A stretch of 64,000 nt of DNA from Microvirga zambiensis WSM3693 (lineage in GTDB: Bacteria; Pseudomonadota; Alphaproteobacteria; Rhizobiales; Beijerinckiaceae): the NCBI RefSeq assembly GCF_016735695.1, contig NZ_JAERQD010000002.1, positions 124,001 to 188,000 on the forward strand. The letters are read 5' to 3'. This document shows positions 50,752 to 58,549 of the stretch, in pieces. The notes below the pieces were generated by a model. The model ran no database searches. It was not told where the DNA came from and saw only the letters and a list, made by a program, of their open reading frames with translations. Positions within the stretch are counted from its first letter, which is position 1. Each line of letters begins with the position of its first letter. A program made the position numbers and the translations under genes.

Positions 50752-52086
50752 CTATTCTTTCGGTCTGTGGTCGATCACCCGTCTCGCCTTACCGAGAGAG
50801 CGTTCGATACCTTCGGGATCGAGCACATTTACCCGAGCCGTGATGCCAATGGTATCCTTGATCGCCTGTCCGAGCCGCTCGGCCGCCGCCTTGCGGGTCT
50901 CCGGATAATCGGAGTCGGGCCGGATCTCCGCCTTGATTTCCATCTGATCCATGCGTCCGTCGCGGGTCAGGATGATCTGGTAATGCCCCGAGAGGGCCGG
51001 AATCGCCAGGAGCTTTTCCTCGATCTGGCTGGGGAAAACGTTCACGCCGCGGATGATCATCATGTCGTCGGTGCGGCCGGTTATCTTCTCCATGCGGCGC
51101 ATGGTCCGGGCCGTGCCGGGCAGGAGACGCGTCAGGTCGCGGGTGCGGTAGCGGATGACCGGCATCGCTTCCTTGGTCAGCGAGGTGAAGACGAGTTCTC
51201 CTTCCTCGCCGTCAGGCAGGACTTCCCCTGTAAGCGGGTCGATGATCTCGGGATAGAAATGGTCTTCCCAGATGTGGAGGCCATCCTTGGTTTCGACGCA
51301 TTCGCAGGCGACGCCCGGCCCCATGACCTCGGAGAGACCATAGATGTCGACCGCGTGGATGTCGAAGGCTTCCTCGATCTCCCCGCGCATGGCGTTCGTC
51401 CACGGCTCCGCGCCGAAGATGCCGACCTTCAGCGAGGACTTTCGCGGATCGAGGCCCTGCTTGCGGAACTCGTCGAGGATCGCGAGCATGTAGGACGGCG
51501 TCACCATGATGATGTCCGGCTGGAAGTCCTGGATAAGCTGTACCTGCCGCTCAGTCATGCCGCCCGACATGGGAATGACCATGCAGCCGAGTCGCTCGGC
51601 GCCGTAATGCGCGCCCAATCCGCCGGTGAAGAGGCCATAACCGTAGGCCACATGCACCTTCATGCCCGGGCGTCCGCCGCTGGCGCGGATCGAGCGGGCC
51701 ACCACATCGGCCCAGGTATCGATGTCGCGCTTGGTGTAGCCGACGACCGTCGGCTTGCCGGTGGTGCCTGACGATCCGTGCACGCGGGCGATCTGGTTCT
51801 GCGGAACGGCAAACATGCCGAAGGGATAGTTGTCGCGCAGATCGGCCTTGCTTGTGAACGGGAACTTGGCGAGATCCTTCAGCTCCTTGAAGTCGTCCGG
51901 GTGAACGCCGGCTGCGTCGAACTTCGCCTTGTAGTGAGGGACGTTCTCGTAGGCGTGGCGCAGGGTCCAGGCAAGGCGCTCGCGCTGCAGATTGGCGAGT
52001 TCGTCCCGGGACGCCAGTTCGGTGCCGTCGAGAATAGCAGCTTGAGGCTTGAGTTCGGAAAGCTTGCGAAGTGGGATCTGATGCAC
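50752..52086 (-). CDS. paaK: Phenylacetate-CoA ligase PaaK
   Basis: The GTG at 52,086 has GGGAGG 6-7 bases upstream and gives 444 residues, the normal size. A longer frame upstream is not PaaK-like. The AMP-binding motif VHGSSGTTGKPTVVGYT, the YGLSEVMGPGVACEC stretch and TGRTDDMMIIRGVNVFPSQIE are typical. PaaK activates phenylacetate to phenylacetyl-CoA, the first step of the pathway and the inducer for the regulators. Confidence 0.97.
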   Translation of the reverse strand: MHQIPLRKLSELKPQAAILDGTELASRDELANLQRERLAWTLRHAYENVPHYKAKFDAAGVHPDDFKELKDLAKFPFTSKADLRDNYPFGMFAVPQNQIARVHGSSGTTGKPTVVGYTKRDIDTWADVVARSIRASGGRPGMKVHVAYGYGLFTGGLGAHYGAERLGCMVIPMSGGMTERQVQLIQDFQPDIIMVTPSYMLAILDEFRKQGLDPRKSSLKVGIFGAEPWTNAMRGEIEEAFDIHAVDIYGLSEVMGPGVACECVETKDGLHIWEDHFYPEIIDPLTGEVLPDGEEGELVFTSLTKEAMPVIRYRTRDLTRLLPGTARTMRRMEKITGRTDDMMIIRGVNVFPSQIEEKLLAIPALSGHYQIILTRDGRMDQMEIKAEIRPDSDYPETRKAAAERLGQAIKDTIGITARVNVLDPEGIERSLGKARRVIDHRPKE

Positions 52087-52112
52087 GGAAACCTCCCAAT
52101 CGTTTTTCTTGA

Positions 52113-52577
52113 TTAATCGTCTTTTGGCGTAAGAAGCGTGCCGGAAATGGTGCGCGAATGTCCGCGGAACTCGGCGACCGCTTCGCCCTTTCCGTTGCGC
52201 ACCGTCACGTCGTAGATGCCGGAACGGCCGGACCGATTGCGCTCCACGGCATGGGCTTTCAGCGTATCGCCGCGCCGTCCCGGCTGCAGGAACGTCACGG
52301 CGCAATGCTGAGCGACCGTGCGCTGATCATAGGTGTTGCAGGCAAAGGCAAAAGCCGAGTCGGCCAGCGCGAAGATGAAGCCGCCATGGCAGATGCCGTG
52401 GCCGTTGGTCATGTCCGCGCGGATCGTCATGGTGATGATCGCCTCCCCCGGGGCGACGCGCTCGATCGTCATGCCGAGACCCTGGCTCGCCCGGTCCTCG
52501 GCCCACATGGCCTCCGCGCAGGCCTCGGCGATGTCGAGCGGGTCTTTGCTCGAAGATGTTGGCCGCGCGTCCATCAA
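52113..52577 (-). CDS. paaI: Phenylacetate-pathway thioesterase PaaI
   Basis: The 154-residue hotdog protein contains MTNGHGICHGGFIFALADSAFAFACN and FLQPGRRGDTLKAHA, diagnostic of PaaI. The enzyme releases CoA from ring-hydroxylated or stalled phenylacetyl-CoA compounds. Its start overlaps the paaG stop (ATGA), and paaK follows 26 bases later. Confidence 0.95.
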   Translation of the reverse strand: MMDARPTSSSKDPLDIAEACAEAMWAEDRASQGLGMTIERVAPGEAIITMTIRADMTNGHGICHGGFIFALADSAFAFACNTYDQRTVAQHCAVTFLQPGRRGDTLKAHAVERNRSGRSGIYDVTVRNGKGEAVAEFRGHSRTISGTLLTPKDD

Positions 52578-53365
52578 TTTCTCCCGCTGAATTTTGGTTG
52601 CCGCTTCTCGAAGAAGGCGGTGACGCCTTCCAGGTAATCGGGCGTGCGGCCCGCACGTCCCTGCAGGTCCCGCTCCAGATCGAGCTGGCGGTCGAGATCG
52701 TTCGTCTCGGATGCATCAAGAGCCTGTTTGATGAAGCCAAGGCCGATCGTCGGCTGCGTTGCGAAATGCGCGGCGAGGCGGTGCGCTTCGTCTATCAAAA
52801 CCGCGTCGTCGACGCATTTCCAGATCATGCCCCAGGCTTCCGCCTGCTCGGCGGTGACAGGCTCGGCCAGAAGCGCGAGGGCGCGGGCACGCGCCGGTCC
52901 GACGAGGCGGGGCAGGAACCAGGTTCCGCCCGAATCGGGCACGAGGCCGAGCTTCGCGAAGGCCTGAATGAACTTGGCCGAACGGGAGGCGATGACGATG
53001 TCGCAGGCGAGAGCAATATTGGCTCCCGCCCCGGCCGCGACGCCGTTGACGGCGCCGATCACCGGCATTTGCAGCGCCCGGAGCTTGCGCACGAGCGGAT
53101 TGTAGAACCGCTCGATGGTGGAGGAGAGGTCCGGCACTTGGCCCGGGCTGAAGACGCGGTCGGACAGATCCTGGCCGGCGCAGAAACCGCGTCCGGCGCC
53201 GGTCAGCACGAGCGCGCGGCAATCGGTGTCGGCTTCCGCATCGAGGAGCGCATTCATCAGCGCCTCGTGCATCGTCTCATTGAACGAGTTCAGTCGATCC
53301 GGTCGGTTGAGGGTGACGACCCGATATCCGTCCCGCCGTTCGATGAGGATGACGTCGTTCTCCAC
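52574..53365 (-). CDS. paaG: Epoxyphenylacetyl-CoA isomerase PaaG
   Basis: The GTG at 53,365 is chosen because GGGAGG lies 5 bases upstream and 263 residues match E. coli PaaG. A TTG at 53,395 is possible. The crotonase fold shows in GAGRGFCAGQDLSDRVF, GAVNGVAAGAGANIALACD and LGLVPDSGGTWFLPRLVG with the catalytic Asp region. PaaG isomerises the ring epoxide to an oxepin. It heads the - strand operon next to a shared operator. Confidence 0.95.
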   Translation of the reverse strand: MENDVILIERRDGYRVVTLNRPDRLNSFNETMHEALMNALLDAEADTDCRALVLTGAGRGFCAGQDLSDRVFSPGQVPDLSSTIERFYNPLVRKLRALQMPVIGAVNGVAAGAGANIALACDIVIASRSAKFIQAFAKLGLVPDSGGTWFLPRLVGPARARALALLAEPVTAEQAEAWGMIWKCVDDAVLIDEAHRLAAHFATQPTIGLGFIKQALDASETNDLDRQLDLERDLQGRAGRTPDYLEGVTAFFEKRQPKFSGRN

Positions 53366-53422
53366 CAAGTCCTCCCGGGATTTTCGTTGAAGCAAGCGGC
53401 TTCTGTTGCGACTTGTTTACTA

Positions 53423-53442
53423 TTGACCAACCGTCCGGTCAA
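53423..53442. promoter_or_regulatory. Palindromic operator between paaG and the ABC transporter operon
   Basis: TTGACC (53,423-53,428) and GGTCAA (53,437-53,442) are exact inverted repeats around 8 bases with the core ACCGTCCGGT. The first 17 bases match the paaZ site at 15 positions. It stands 58 bases before paaG and 150 bases before the substrate-binding protein gene, so one TetR dimer could control both directions. Confidence 0.75.
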
Positions 53443-53592
53443 TTATATTGATGAGCGAAATGGCGTCAATGAGCCAAAGCTCGGCCCTTCGGGGCGCGGC
53501 GCTCGACCCGCAATGATCGGCCGGCTCTTGGCCGTTCGGTCCGTTGCGCAACAATAAGAACGACAAACGACAACGAAACCTGGAGGAAACGG

Positions 53593-54759
53593 ATGAACGC
53601 GAAGGCAAATCTCAAAACCCTGCTGGCTGCCAGTGTCATGGCTTTCGGCGTCTCCCAAGGCGCGCTCGCGCAGGGCACGATCAAGATCGGATCGGTTCTC
53701 TCCGTTACCGGGCCGTCCTCGTTCCTCGGCGAGCCGGAAGACAAGACGCTCAAGCTCTATGTCGACAAGATCAACGCGGCGGGCGGCGTCAATGGCAAGA
53801 AGATCGAGCTCGTGATCTATGACGACGGTGGCGATGCCAACAAGGCGCGCACCTTCGCGACTCGCCTTCTCGAGGACGACGAGGTCATCGCCATGGTCGG
53901 CGGCACGACCACCGGCTCGACGATGGCGATGATCCCGGTCTTCGAAGAGGCCAAGGTTCCGTTCATCTCGCTTGCCGGCGCCATCGAGGTGGTCGACCCC
54001 GTCCGCAAGTTCGTCTTCAAGACGCCGCACACCGACAAGATGGCCTGCGAGAAGATTTTTGAGGATCTGAAGAAGCGCAATCTCACCAAGATCGGCATGA
54101 TCTCCGGCACCGACGGGTTCGGCGCTTCGATGCGCGCGCAATGTGTCAAGGTTGCGCCGAATTACGGCATGCAGATCCTCACCGATGAGACCTACGGCCC
54201 GCGCGACAGCGACATGACGGCTCAGCTCACGAAGATCAAGAACACCGCCGGCGTGCAGGCCGTGGTCAATCCGGGCTTCGGCCAGGGCCCGGCCATCGTG
54301 ACTCGCAACTATGCCCAGCTCGGGATGAACGCGATCCCGTTCTACCAGAGCCACGGCGTCGCCTCGAAGAGCTTCATCGAGCTCGCGGGTGCTGCGGCCG
54401 AAGGCGTCCGCTTACCGGCGGCGGCGCTTCTCGTCGGTGACAAGCTGCCTGACAGCGATCCGCAGAAGAAGGTCGTGACGGAGTACAAGCAGGCCTATGA
54501 AGGCGCCACGAAGCAGCCTGTCTCGACCTTCGGCGGCCATGCCTATGACGGTCTCTTCATCCTCGTCGAGGCGATGAAGCGCGCGAATTCCACCGACCCG
54601 CAGAAGATCCGCGACGAGATCGAGAAGACCAAGGGCTTCGTCGGCACCGGCGGCATCGTGAACATGACGGGCACCGACCATCTCGGCCTCGATCTCTCGG
54701 CGTTCCGCATGCTCGAGATCAAGGGTGGCGACTGGAACCTGGCGGCATCGGGAAGCTGA
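53593..54759 (+). CDS. ABC transporter substrate-binding protein (branched-chain amino acid / aromatic acid type)
   Basis: The 388-residue protein has a signal peptide (LKTLLAASVMAFGVSQGALAQ) and the periplasmic Liv-type domain: IKIGSVLSVTGPSSFLGEPE, KTLKLYVDKINAAGGVNGKK, MVGGTTTGSTMAMIPVFEEA. GGAGG lies 6-7 bases ahead of the ATG. Homologues in soil alphaproteobacteria bind amino acids or aromatic acids. The shared operator with paaG makes an arylacetate or related compound a reasonable ligand, but this is inference. Confidence 0.93.
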   Translation: MNAKANLKTLLAASVMAFGVSQGALAQGTIKIGSVLSVTGPSSFLGEPEDKTLKLYVDKINAAGGVNGKKIELVIYDDGGDANKARTFATRLLEDDEVIAMVGGTTTGSTMAMIPVFEEAKVPFISLAGAIEVVDPVRKFVFKTPHTDKMACEKIFEDLKKRNLTKIGMISGTDGFGASMRAQCVKVAPNYGMQILTDETYGPRDSDMTAQLTKIKNTAGVQAVVNPGFGQGPAIVTRNYAQLGMNAIPFYQSHGVASKSFIELAGAAAEGVRLPAAALLVGDKLPDSDPQKKVVTEYKQAYEGATKQPVSTFGGHAYDGLFILVEAMKRANSTDPQKIRDEIEKTKGFVGTGGIVNMTGTDHLGLDLSAFRMLEIKGGDWNLAASGS

Positions 54760-54836
54760 TTTCGCACGAGAACTTATCGGACGGGAGGCCGTATAGCGTC
54801 TCCCGTCGGGCAACCTGAAGGTCTTGGGACAGCAGC

Positions 54837-55709
54837 ATGGCCGAGTTCCTCCAGTTCCTCTTCTCCGGGCTGACGGTGGGCGCCGTCTACGCGCTGGTGG
54901 CGCTCGGCTTCACGCTGATCTACAACGCATCGGGCGTGGTCAACTTCGCGCAGGGCGAGTTCGTGATGCTGGGCGGCATGGTCACTGTCTTCGCCGCTGC
55001 CGCCGGCATTCCCCTACTGCTTGCGGCGCTTATTGCCATCGCCGCTGCCGTAGCCATCGGGCTCCTGCTGCATCGCCTAGCCATCGAACCGGCCCGGGGC
55101 GCATCCGCGGTGACGCTCATCATCATCACCATCGGTGCATCGATCCTGCTGCGCGGGCTTGCGGCCATCGTCTTCGACAAGCAGTTCCACAAGCTCCCGG
55201 CCTTCACGGGCGATACCCCCATCGACATCATGGGCGCGGCCGTCCAGCCGCAGAGTTTTTGGGTGCTCGGCGGCACGGCGGTCGTGGTGTTGGCGCTCTA
55301 CGTCTTCCTCGAACACACGATCACGGGCAAGGCCGTTCTCGCCACCGCTGCGAACCGGCTCGCGGCGCGCCTCGTCGGCATCAATACGACCACCATCATG
55401 GCGCTCGCCTTCGGCGGCTCCGCCGCCATCGGCGCGATCGCCGGCATTCTCGTGACGCCGATCACGTTGACGAGCTACGATGTCGGCACGCTGCTCGCCT
55501 TGAAAGGCTTTGCCGCCGCCATGCTGGGCGGCATGGGCAACCCCGTCGGCGCGGTCGTCGGCGGGCTGTTGCTGGGACTGCTGGAAGCCTTCGGCGCCGG
55601 CTATCTCAGCTCCACCTACAAGGATGCCTTTGCCTTCCTCGTAATCCTCATCGTGTTGTTCGCCGCACCTCAAGGCCTCTTCGGACGCCGCGTCGTGGAA
55701 AGGGTGTAA
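54837..55709 (+). CDS. ABC transporter permease, LivH type
   Basis: The 290-residue membrane protein has about eight hydrophobic segments and typical LivH stretches: LFSGLTVGAVYALVALGFTLIYNASGVVNFAQGEFVMLG and the EAA-like loop around LAARLVGINTTTIMALAFG. It forms the channel with the LivM-type protein. It lies 77 bases after the substrate-binding gene and 1 base before the next permease. Confidence 0.95.
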   Translation: MAEFLQFLFSGLTVGAVYALVALGFTLIYNASGVVNFAQGEFVMLGGMVTVFAAAAGIPLLLAALIAIAAAVAIGLLLHRLAIEPARGASAVTLIIITIGASILLRGLAAIVFDKQFHKLPAFTGDTPIDIMGAAVQPQSFWVLGGTAVVVLALYVFLEHTITGKAVLATAANRLAARLVGINTTTIMALAFGGSAAIGAIAGILVTPITLTSYDVGTLLALKGFAAAMLGGMGNPVGAVVGGLLLGLLEAFGAGYLSSTYKDAFAFLVILIVLFAAPQGLFGRRVVERV

Positions 55710-55710
55710 G

Positions 55711-56658
55711 ATGCGCGTTCTTGCAAATCAGCGCTTCCTCACGCTCGCCATTCTTGCGGTGGTGATCGCCGTACTCCCGTTTGTCTTTCCCTCAAGCTAT
55801 TACTTCCGCGTGGCATCGCTCGTGTGGGTATCGGCGCTCGCAGCGGTGGGCCTGAACATTCTCATGGGACAGGCGGGGCAGGTCAGCCTCGGGCATGCGG
55901 CCTTCTTCGGCATCGGGGCCTATGCGGTCGCGATCGGTCCGGCGCATCTGGGCATTCCATCCTGGGCCGCTTTGCTCATCGGAGCCTTGCTCTCGGCGGT
56001 TCTCGCCTATCTCGTCGGACGCCCGATCCTGCGGCTCAAAGGGCATTATCTCGCCATCGCCACCTTGGGCCTCGGCGTTCTCGTCGCGCTCGTCATTACC
56101 ACGGAGAGCAGCTGGACCGGTGGGCCCGACGGCATGCCGGTTGAGCGGCTGACCCTGTTCGGCTGGCGCGTCAGCGGATCCTCCACCTGGTACTGGGTGA
56201 CGGGCGGGCTTCTCCTCGTCGGCACCTGGATTGCGCTCAATCTCGACGAGACGCCGACCGGGCGGGCCTTTCGCGCGCTGCACGACAGCGAAGTGGCGGC
56301 TCAGGTCGTGGGCGTCGATGTTGCCCGGTTCAAGCTGCAGGCCTTCGTGATCGCCGCCGTCTATGCCTCGCTCGCGGGATCGGCCCTTGCCTTCATGAAC
56401 GGCTTCATCAATCCGGATCAGGCCGGCTTCCTGCATTCGGTGGAGCTTGTCACCATGGTCGTGCTCGGCGGGTTGGGATCGGTTCTCGGCAGCATCGTCG
56501 GCGCGGCCGTTCTGATAACGCTGCCGCAGGCGCTCACGGTGTTCCAGGAATACGAGCACCTTCTGCTCGGCCTCATCATCATCGTGGCGATGATCTTCAT
56601 GCGCAACGGCATCGTGCCGAGCCTCTCAAGCCTGCTTGTCCGGAAGGCGCGCTCATGA
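55711..56658 (+). CDS. ABC transporter permease, LivM type
   Basis: The protein has 315 residues and about nine membrane segments. LivM hallmarks are GLNILMGQAGQVSLGHAAFF and GRAFRALHDSEVAAQVVGVDVARFKLQAFVI. The stop overlaps the ATPase start (ATGA). Together with the LivH-type protein it makes the heterodimeric channel. Confidence 0.95.
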   Translation: MRVLANQRFLTLAILAVVIAVLPFVFPSSYYFRVASLVWVSALAAVGLNILMGQAGQVSLGHAAFFGIGAYAVAIGPAHLGIPSWAALLIGALLSAVLAYLVGRPILRLKGHYLAIATLGLGVLVALVITTESSWTGGPDGMPVERLTLFGWRVSGSSTWYWVTGGLLLVGTWIALNLDETPTGRAFRALHDSEVAAQVVGVDVARFKLQAFVIAAVYASLAGSALAFMNGFINPDQAGFLHSVELVTMVVLGGLGSVLGSIVGAAVLITLPQALTVFQEYEHLLLGLIIIVAMIFMRNGIVPSLSSLLVRKARS

Positions 56659-57437
56659 TCATCCTCGAAGCAACGGATATCGGCATCTCCTTTGGCGGCG
56701 TGAAGGCTGTCGACGGCGTAAGCTTTTCGGTCGGCCCGGGGCAGATCCTCTCGATCATCGGTCCGAACGGTGCCGGGAAGACGACATTGTTCAACGTCGT
56801 GTCCGGCGTCTATACGGCGGGCCGCGGCGCGATCCGCCTCTCCGGCGAGGACGTGACCGGTCTTGCCCCGCACAGGCTGGCGGAGCGCGGTCTTTCGCGG
56901 ACCTTCCAGAACCTGCAGATCTTCCAGCGCATGACCGCTTGCGAGAACGTGATGGTTGGTCGCCATCTGCGGGAACGATGCAGTCTTCTGCCCGCATTGT
57001 TCAGAACGCCCTCCGTCACGCGCCAGAACCGTGAGACGCGCGCGGCGGCACTCGCGCTTCTGGAGGATGTCGGATTGAAAGATGCAGCCGACATTCCCGC
57101 CGGCTCGCTCCCCTACGGCGCCTGCAAGCGTCTCGAGATCGCCCGTGCGCTCGCTGCCGAACCGCGCGTGCTCCTTCTCGACGAACCGGCCGCGGGCTGC
57201 AATGCGGTCGAGACGGAAGAGATCGATCATCTGATCCGGCAGGTCGCCGATAGGGGCGTGGCGGTCGTGCTCGTCGAGCACGACATGAAGCTCGTCATGA
57301 AGATTTCCGACAGGATTCTTGTTCTCGAGCGCGGCCGGCCGCTTGTGGAGGGGACGCCGCGCGAGGTGCGCGACGACCCGCGGGTTCTTGAGGCCTATCT
57401 CGGACAGCATGGAGCGCGGGAGGCAGCGCGTGCTTGA
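56655..57437 (+). CDS. ABC transporter ATPase, LivG type
   Basis: The 260-residue ATPase has Walker A GPNGAGKTTLF, the Q-loop LSRTFQNLQIF and Walker B VLLLDEPAAGCN. The signature loop reads LPYGACKRLEIARAL, where many LivG proteins have YGQQRRLE; the Gln-to-Ala and Gln-to-Cys change is mild and unlikely to stop function. A final His lies in VVLVEHDMKLVM. It overlaps the next ATPase gene. Confidence 0.95.
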   Translation: MIILEATDIGISFGGVKAVDGVSFSVGPGQILSIIGPNGAGKTTLFNVVSGVYTAGRGAIRLSGEDVTGLAPHRLAERGLSRTFQNLQIFQRMTACENVMVGRHLRERCSLLPALFRTPSVTRQNRETRAAALALLEDVGLKDAADIPAGSLPYGACKRLEIARALAAEPRVLLLDEPAAGCNAVETEEIDHLIRQVADRGVAVVLVEHDMKLVMKISDRILVLERGRPLVEGTPREVRDDPRVLEAYLGQHGAREAARA

Positions 57438-58134
57438 GGTCGCCAACCTGAAAAGCGCCTATGGTCGCATCGAGGTGTTAAAGGGCGTCAGCATCGACGT
57501 AAAGGCCGGCGAGATCGTGGCGCTGGTCGGCTCGAACGGTGCGGGCAAGACAACGCTGCTGCGCACGCTCTCAGGCGTCCAGCCAGCCACGGGCGGTGAA
57601 ATCCGCTTCAACGGCCAGCGCATCGATCGCCTGCCGCCGCATCAACGGGTGCAGCTCGGCATCACGCAATCGCCGGAAGGCCGGCAGGTATTCGGGCCGC
57701 TCACTGTGGAGGACAATCTGCGGCTCGGCGCCTATCGCCGGCGCGACAAGGCCATCGATGAGGACCGCGACCGCGTCTTCACCATGTTTCCCGTGCTGGC
57801 GGAGAAGCGGAGCCTTCTGGCCGGCGGTCTCTCGGGCGGCCAGCAGCAGATGCTGGCGATCGGCCGCGCGCTGATGGGTAAGCCCAAGCTCTTGCTGCTC
57901 GATGAGCCGTCCCTCGGCCTGTCGCCGCTTCTCGTGGACCAGATCCTCGACGCGATCGTCTCGCTCAAGAAGGACGGGATCACCGTGCTTCTCGTCGAGC
58001 AGAATGCCTCTGCTGCCCTCGCCATCGCCGATCGTGGCTATGTGCTGGAGACCGGCAAGGTCGCCTATAGCGGAGCGGGCTCCGCGCTGCTGGCCGATCC
58101 GCAGGTCAAGGCGGCTTATCTGGGTATCGACTGA
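57430..58134 (+). CDS. ABC transporter ATPase, LivF type
   Basis: The GTG at 57,430 overlaps the upstream stop and has GGGAGG about 6 bases before it, giving 234 residues, the usual LivF size. An ATG at 57,409 has no ribosome site. Walker A is GSNGAGKTTLL, the signature LSGGQQQMLAIGRAL and Walker B LLLLDEPSLGLSP. The transporter operon ends here, before a dispersed repeat. Confidence 0.95.
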   Translation: MLEVANLKSAYGRIEVLKGVSIDVKAGEIVALVGSNGAGKTTLLRTLSGVQPATGGEIRFNGQRIDRLPPHQRVQLGITQSPEGRQVFGPLTVEDNLRLGAYRRRDKAIDEDRDRVFTMFPVLAEKRSLLAGGLSGGQQQMLAIGRALMGKPKLLLLDEPSLGLSPLLVDQILDAIVSLKKDGITVLLVEQNASAALAIADRGYVLETGKVAYSGAGSALLADPQVKAAYLGID

Positions 58135-58168
58135 GACGCTTCGGAGTCTATGGACGCTGGCATAGCCT

Positions 58169-58293
58169 TCACCTCTCCCCGGTGGGGAGAGGTCGAGCGC
58201 GGCGGGTGAGGGGGTACCGCCCTATCCGGATAGACCTGTAACCCCTCACCCGCCGCGCTGACGCGCGTCGACCTCTCCCTCAAGGAGAGGTGA
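58169..58293. repeat. Dispersed palindromic intergenic repeat
   Basis: The element reads TTCACCTCTCCCC ... GGGGAGAGGTCGA, then GCGGCGGGTGAGGGG, a short loop, and the inverted CCCCTCACCCGCCGC, and ends CGACCTCTCCCTCAAGGAGAGGTGAA. Nested hairpins of this kind are common between genes in Hyphomicrobiales. It sits between the convergent transporter and DUF2783 genes, and may also end transcription. Confidence 0.8.
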
Positions 58294-58321
58294 ACCCGCG
58301 CTATACGCGGATAGGTGATCG

Positions 58322-58549
58322 CTACGAGCCGTCCCAACTGTTTCCCGTCCCTGAATCGTCATGGCGCTTCGCCAGTTCAAGCGCTTCCCGCAGCACGGCG
58401 TGGTCGCCGATGTGATTGGCGAGGATCAGCACGAGGCGGCTGTTGAGGGCGGCGCTTTGTTCATCAGTCAGCCCGCGATGGGCTTCGATGAGACCGCGAT
58501 AGGCCCGGTCGGGATCGGCGAAGCGGCTTTCCGTGACGAGCGCATTCAT
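58322..58549 (-). CDS. DUF2783 small protein coupled to the flavin monooxygenase
   Basis: The 75-residue protein begins MNALVTESRFADPDRAYRGL and contains EAHRGLTDEQSAALNSRLVLILANHIGD, which fits DUF2783. Members regularly follow flavin-dependent aromatic oxidoreductases, but no function is established that I know of. It overlaps the monooxygenase gene by 4 bases (ATGA), so the two are made together. No membrane segment is present. Confidence 0.85.
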   Translation of the reverse strand: MNALVTESRFADPDRAYRGLIEAHRGLTDEQSAALNSRLVLILANHIGDHAVLREALELAKRHDDSGTGNSWDGS

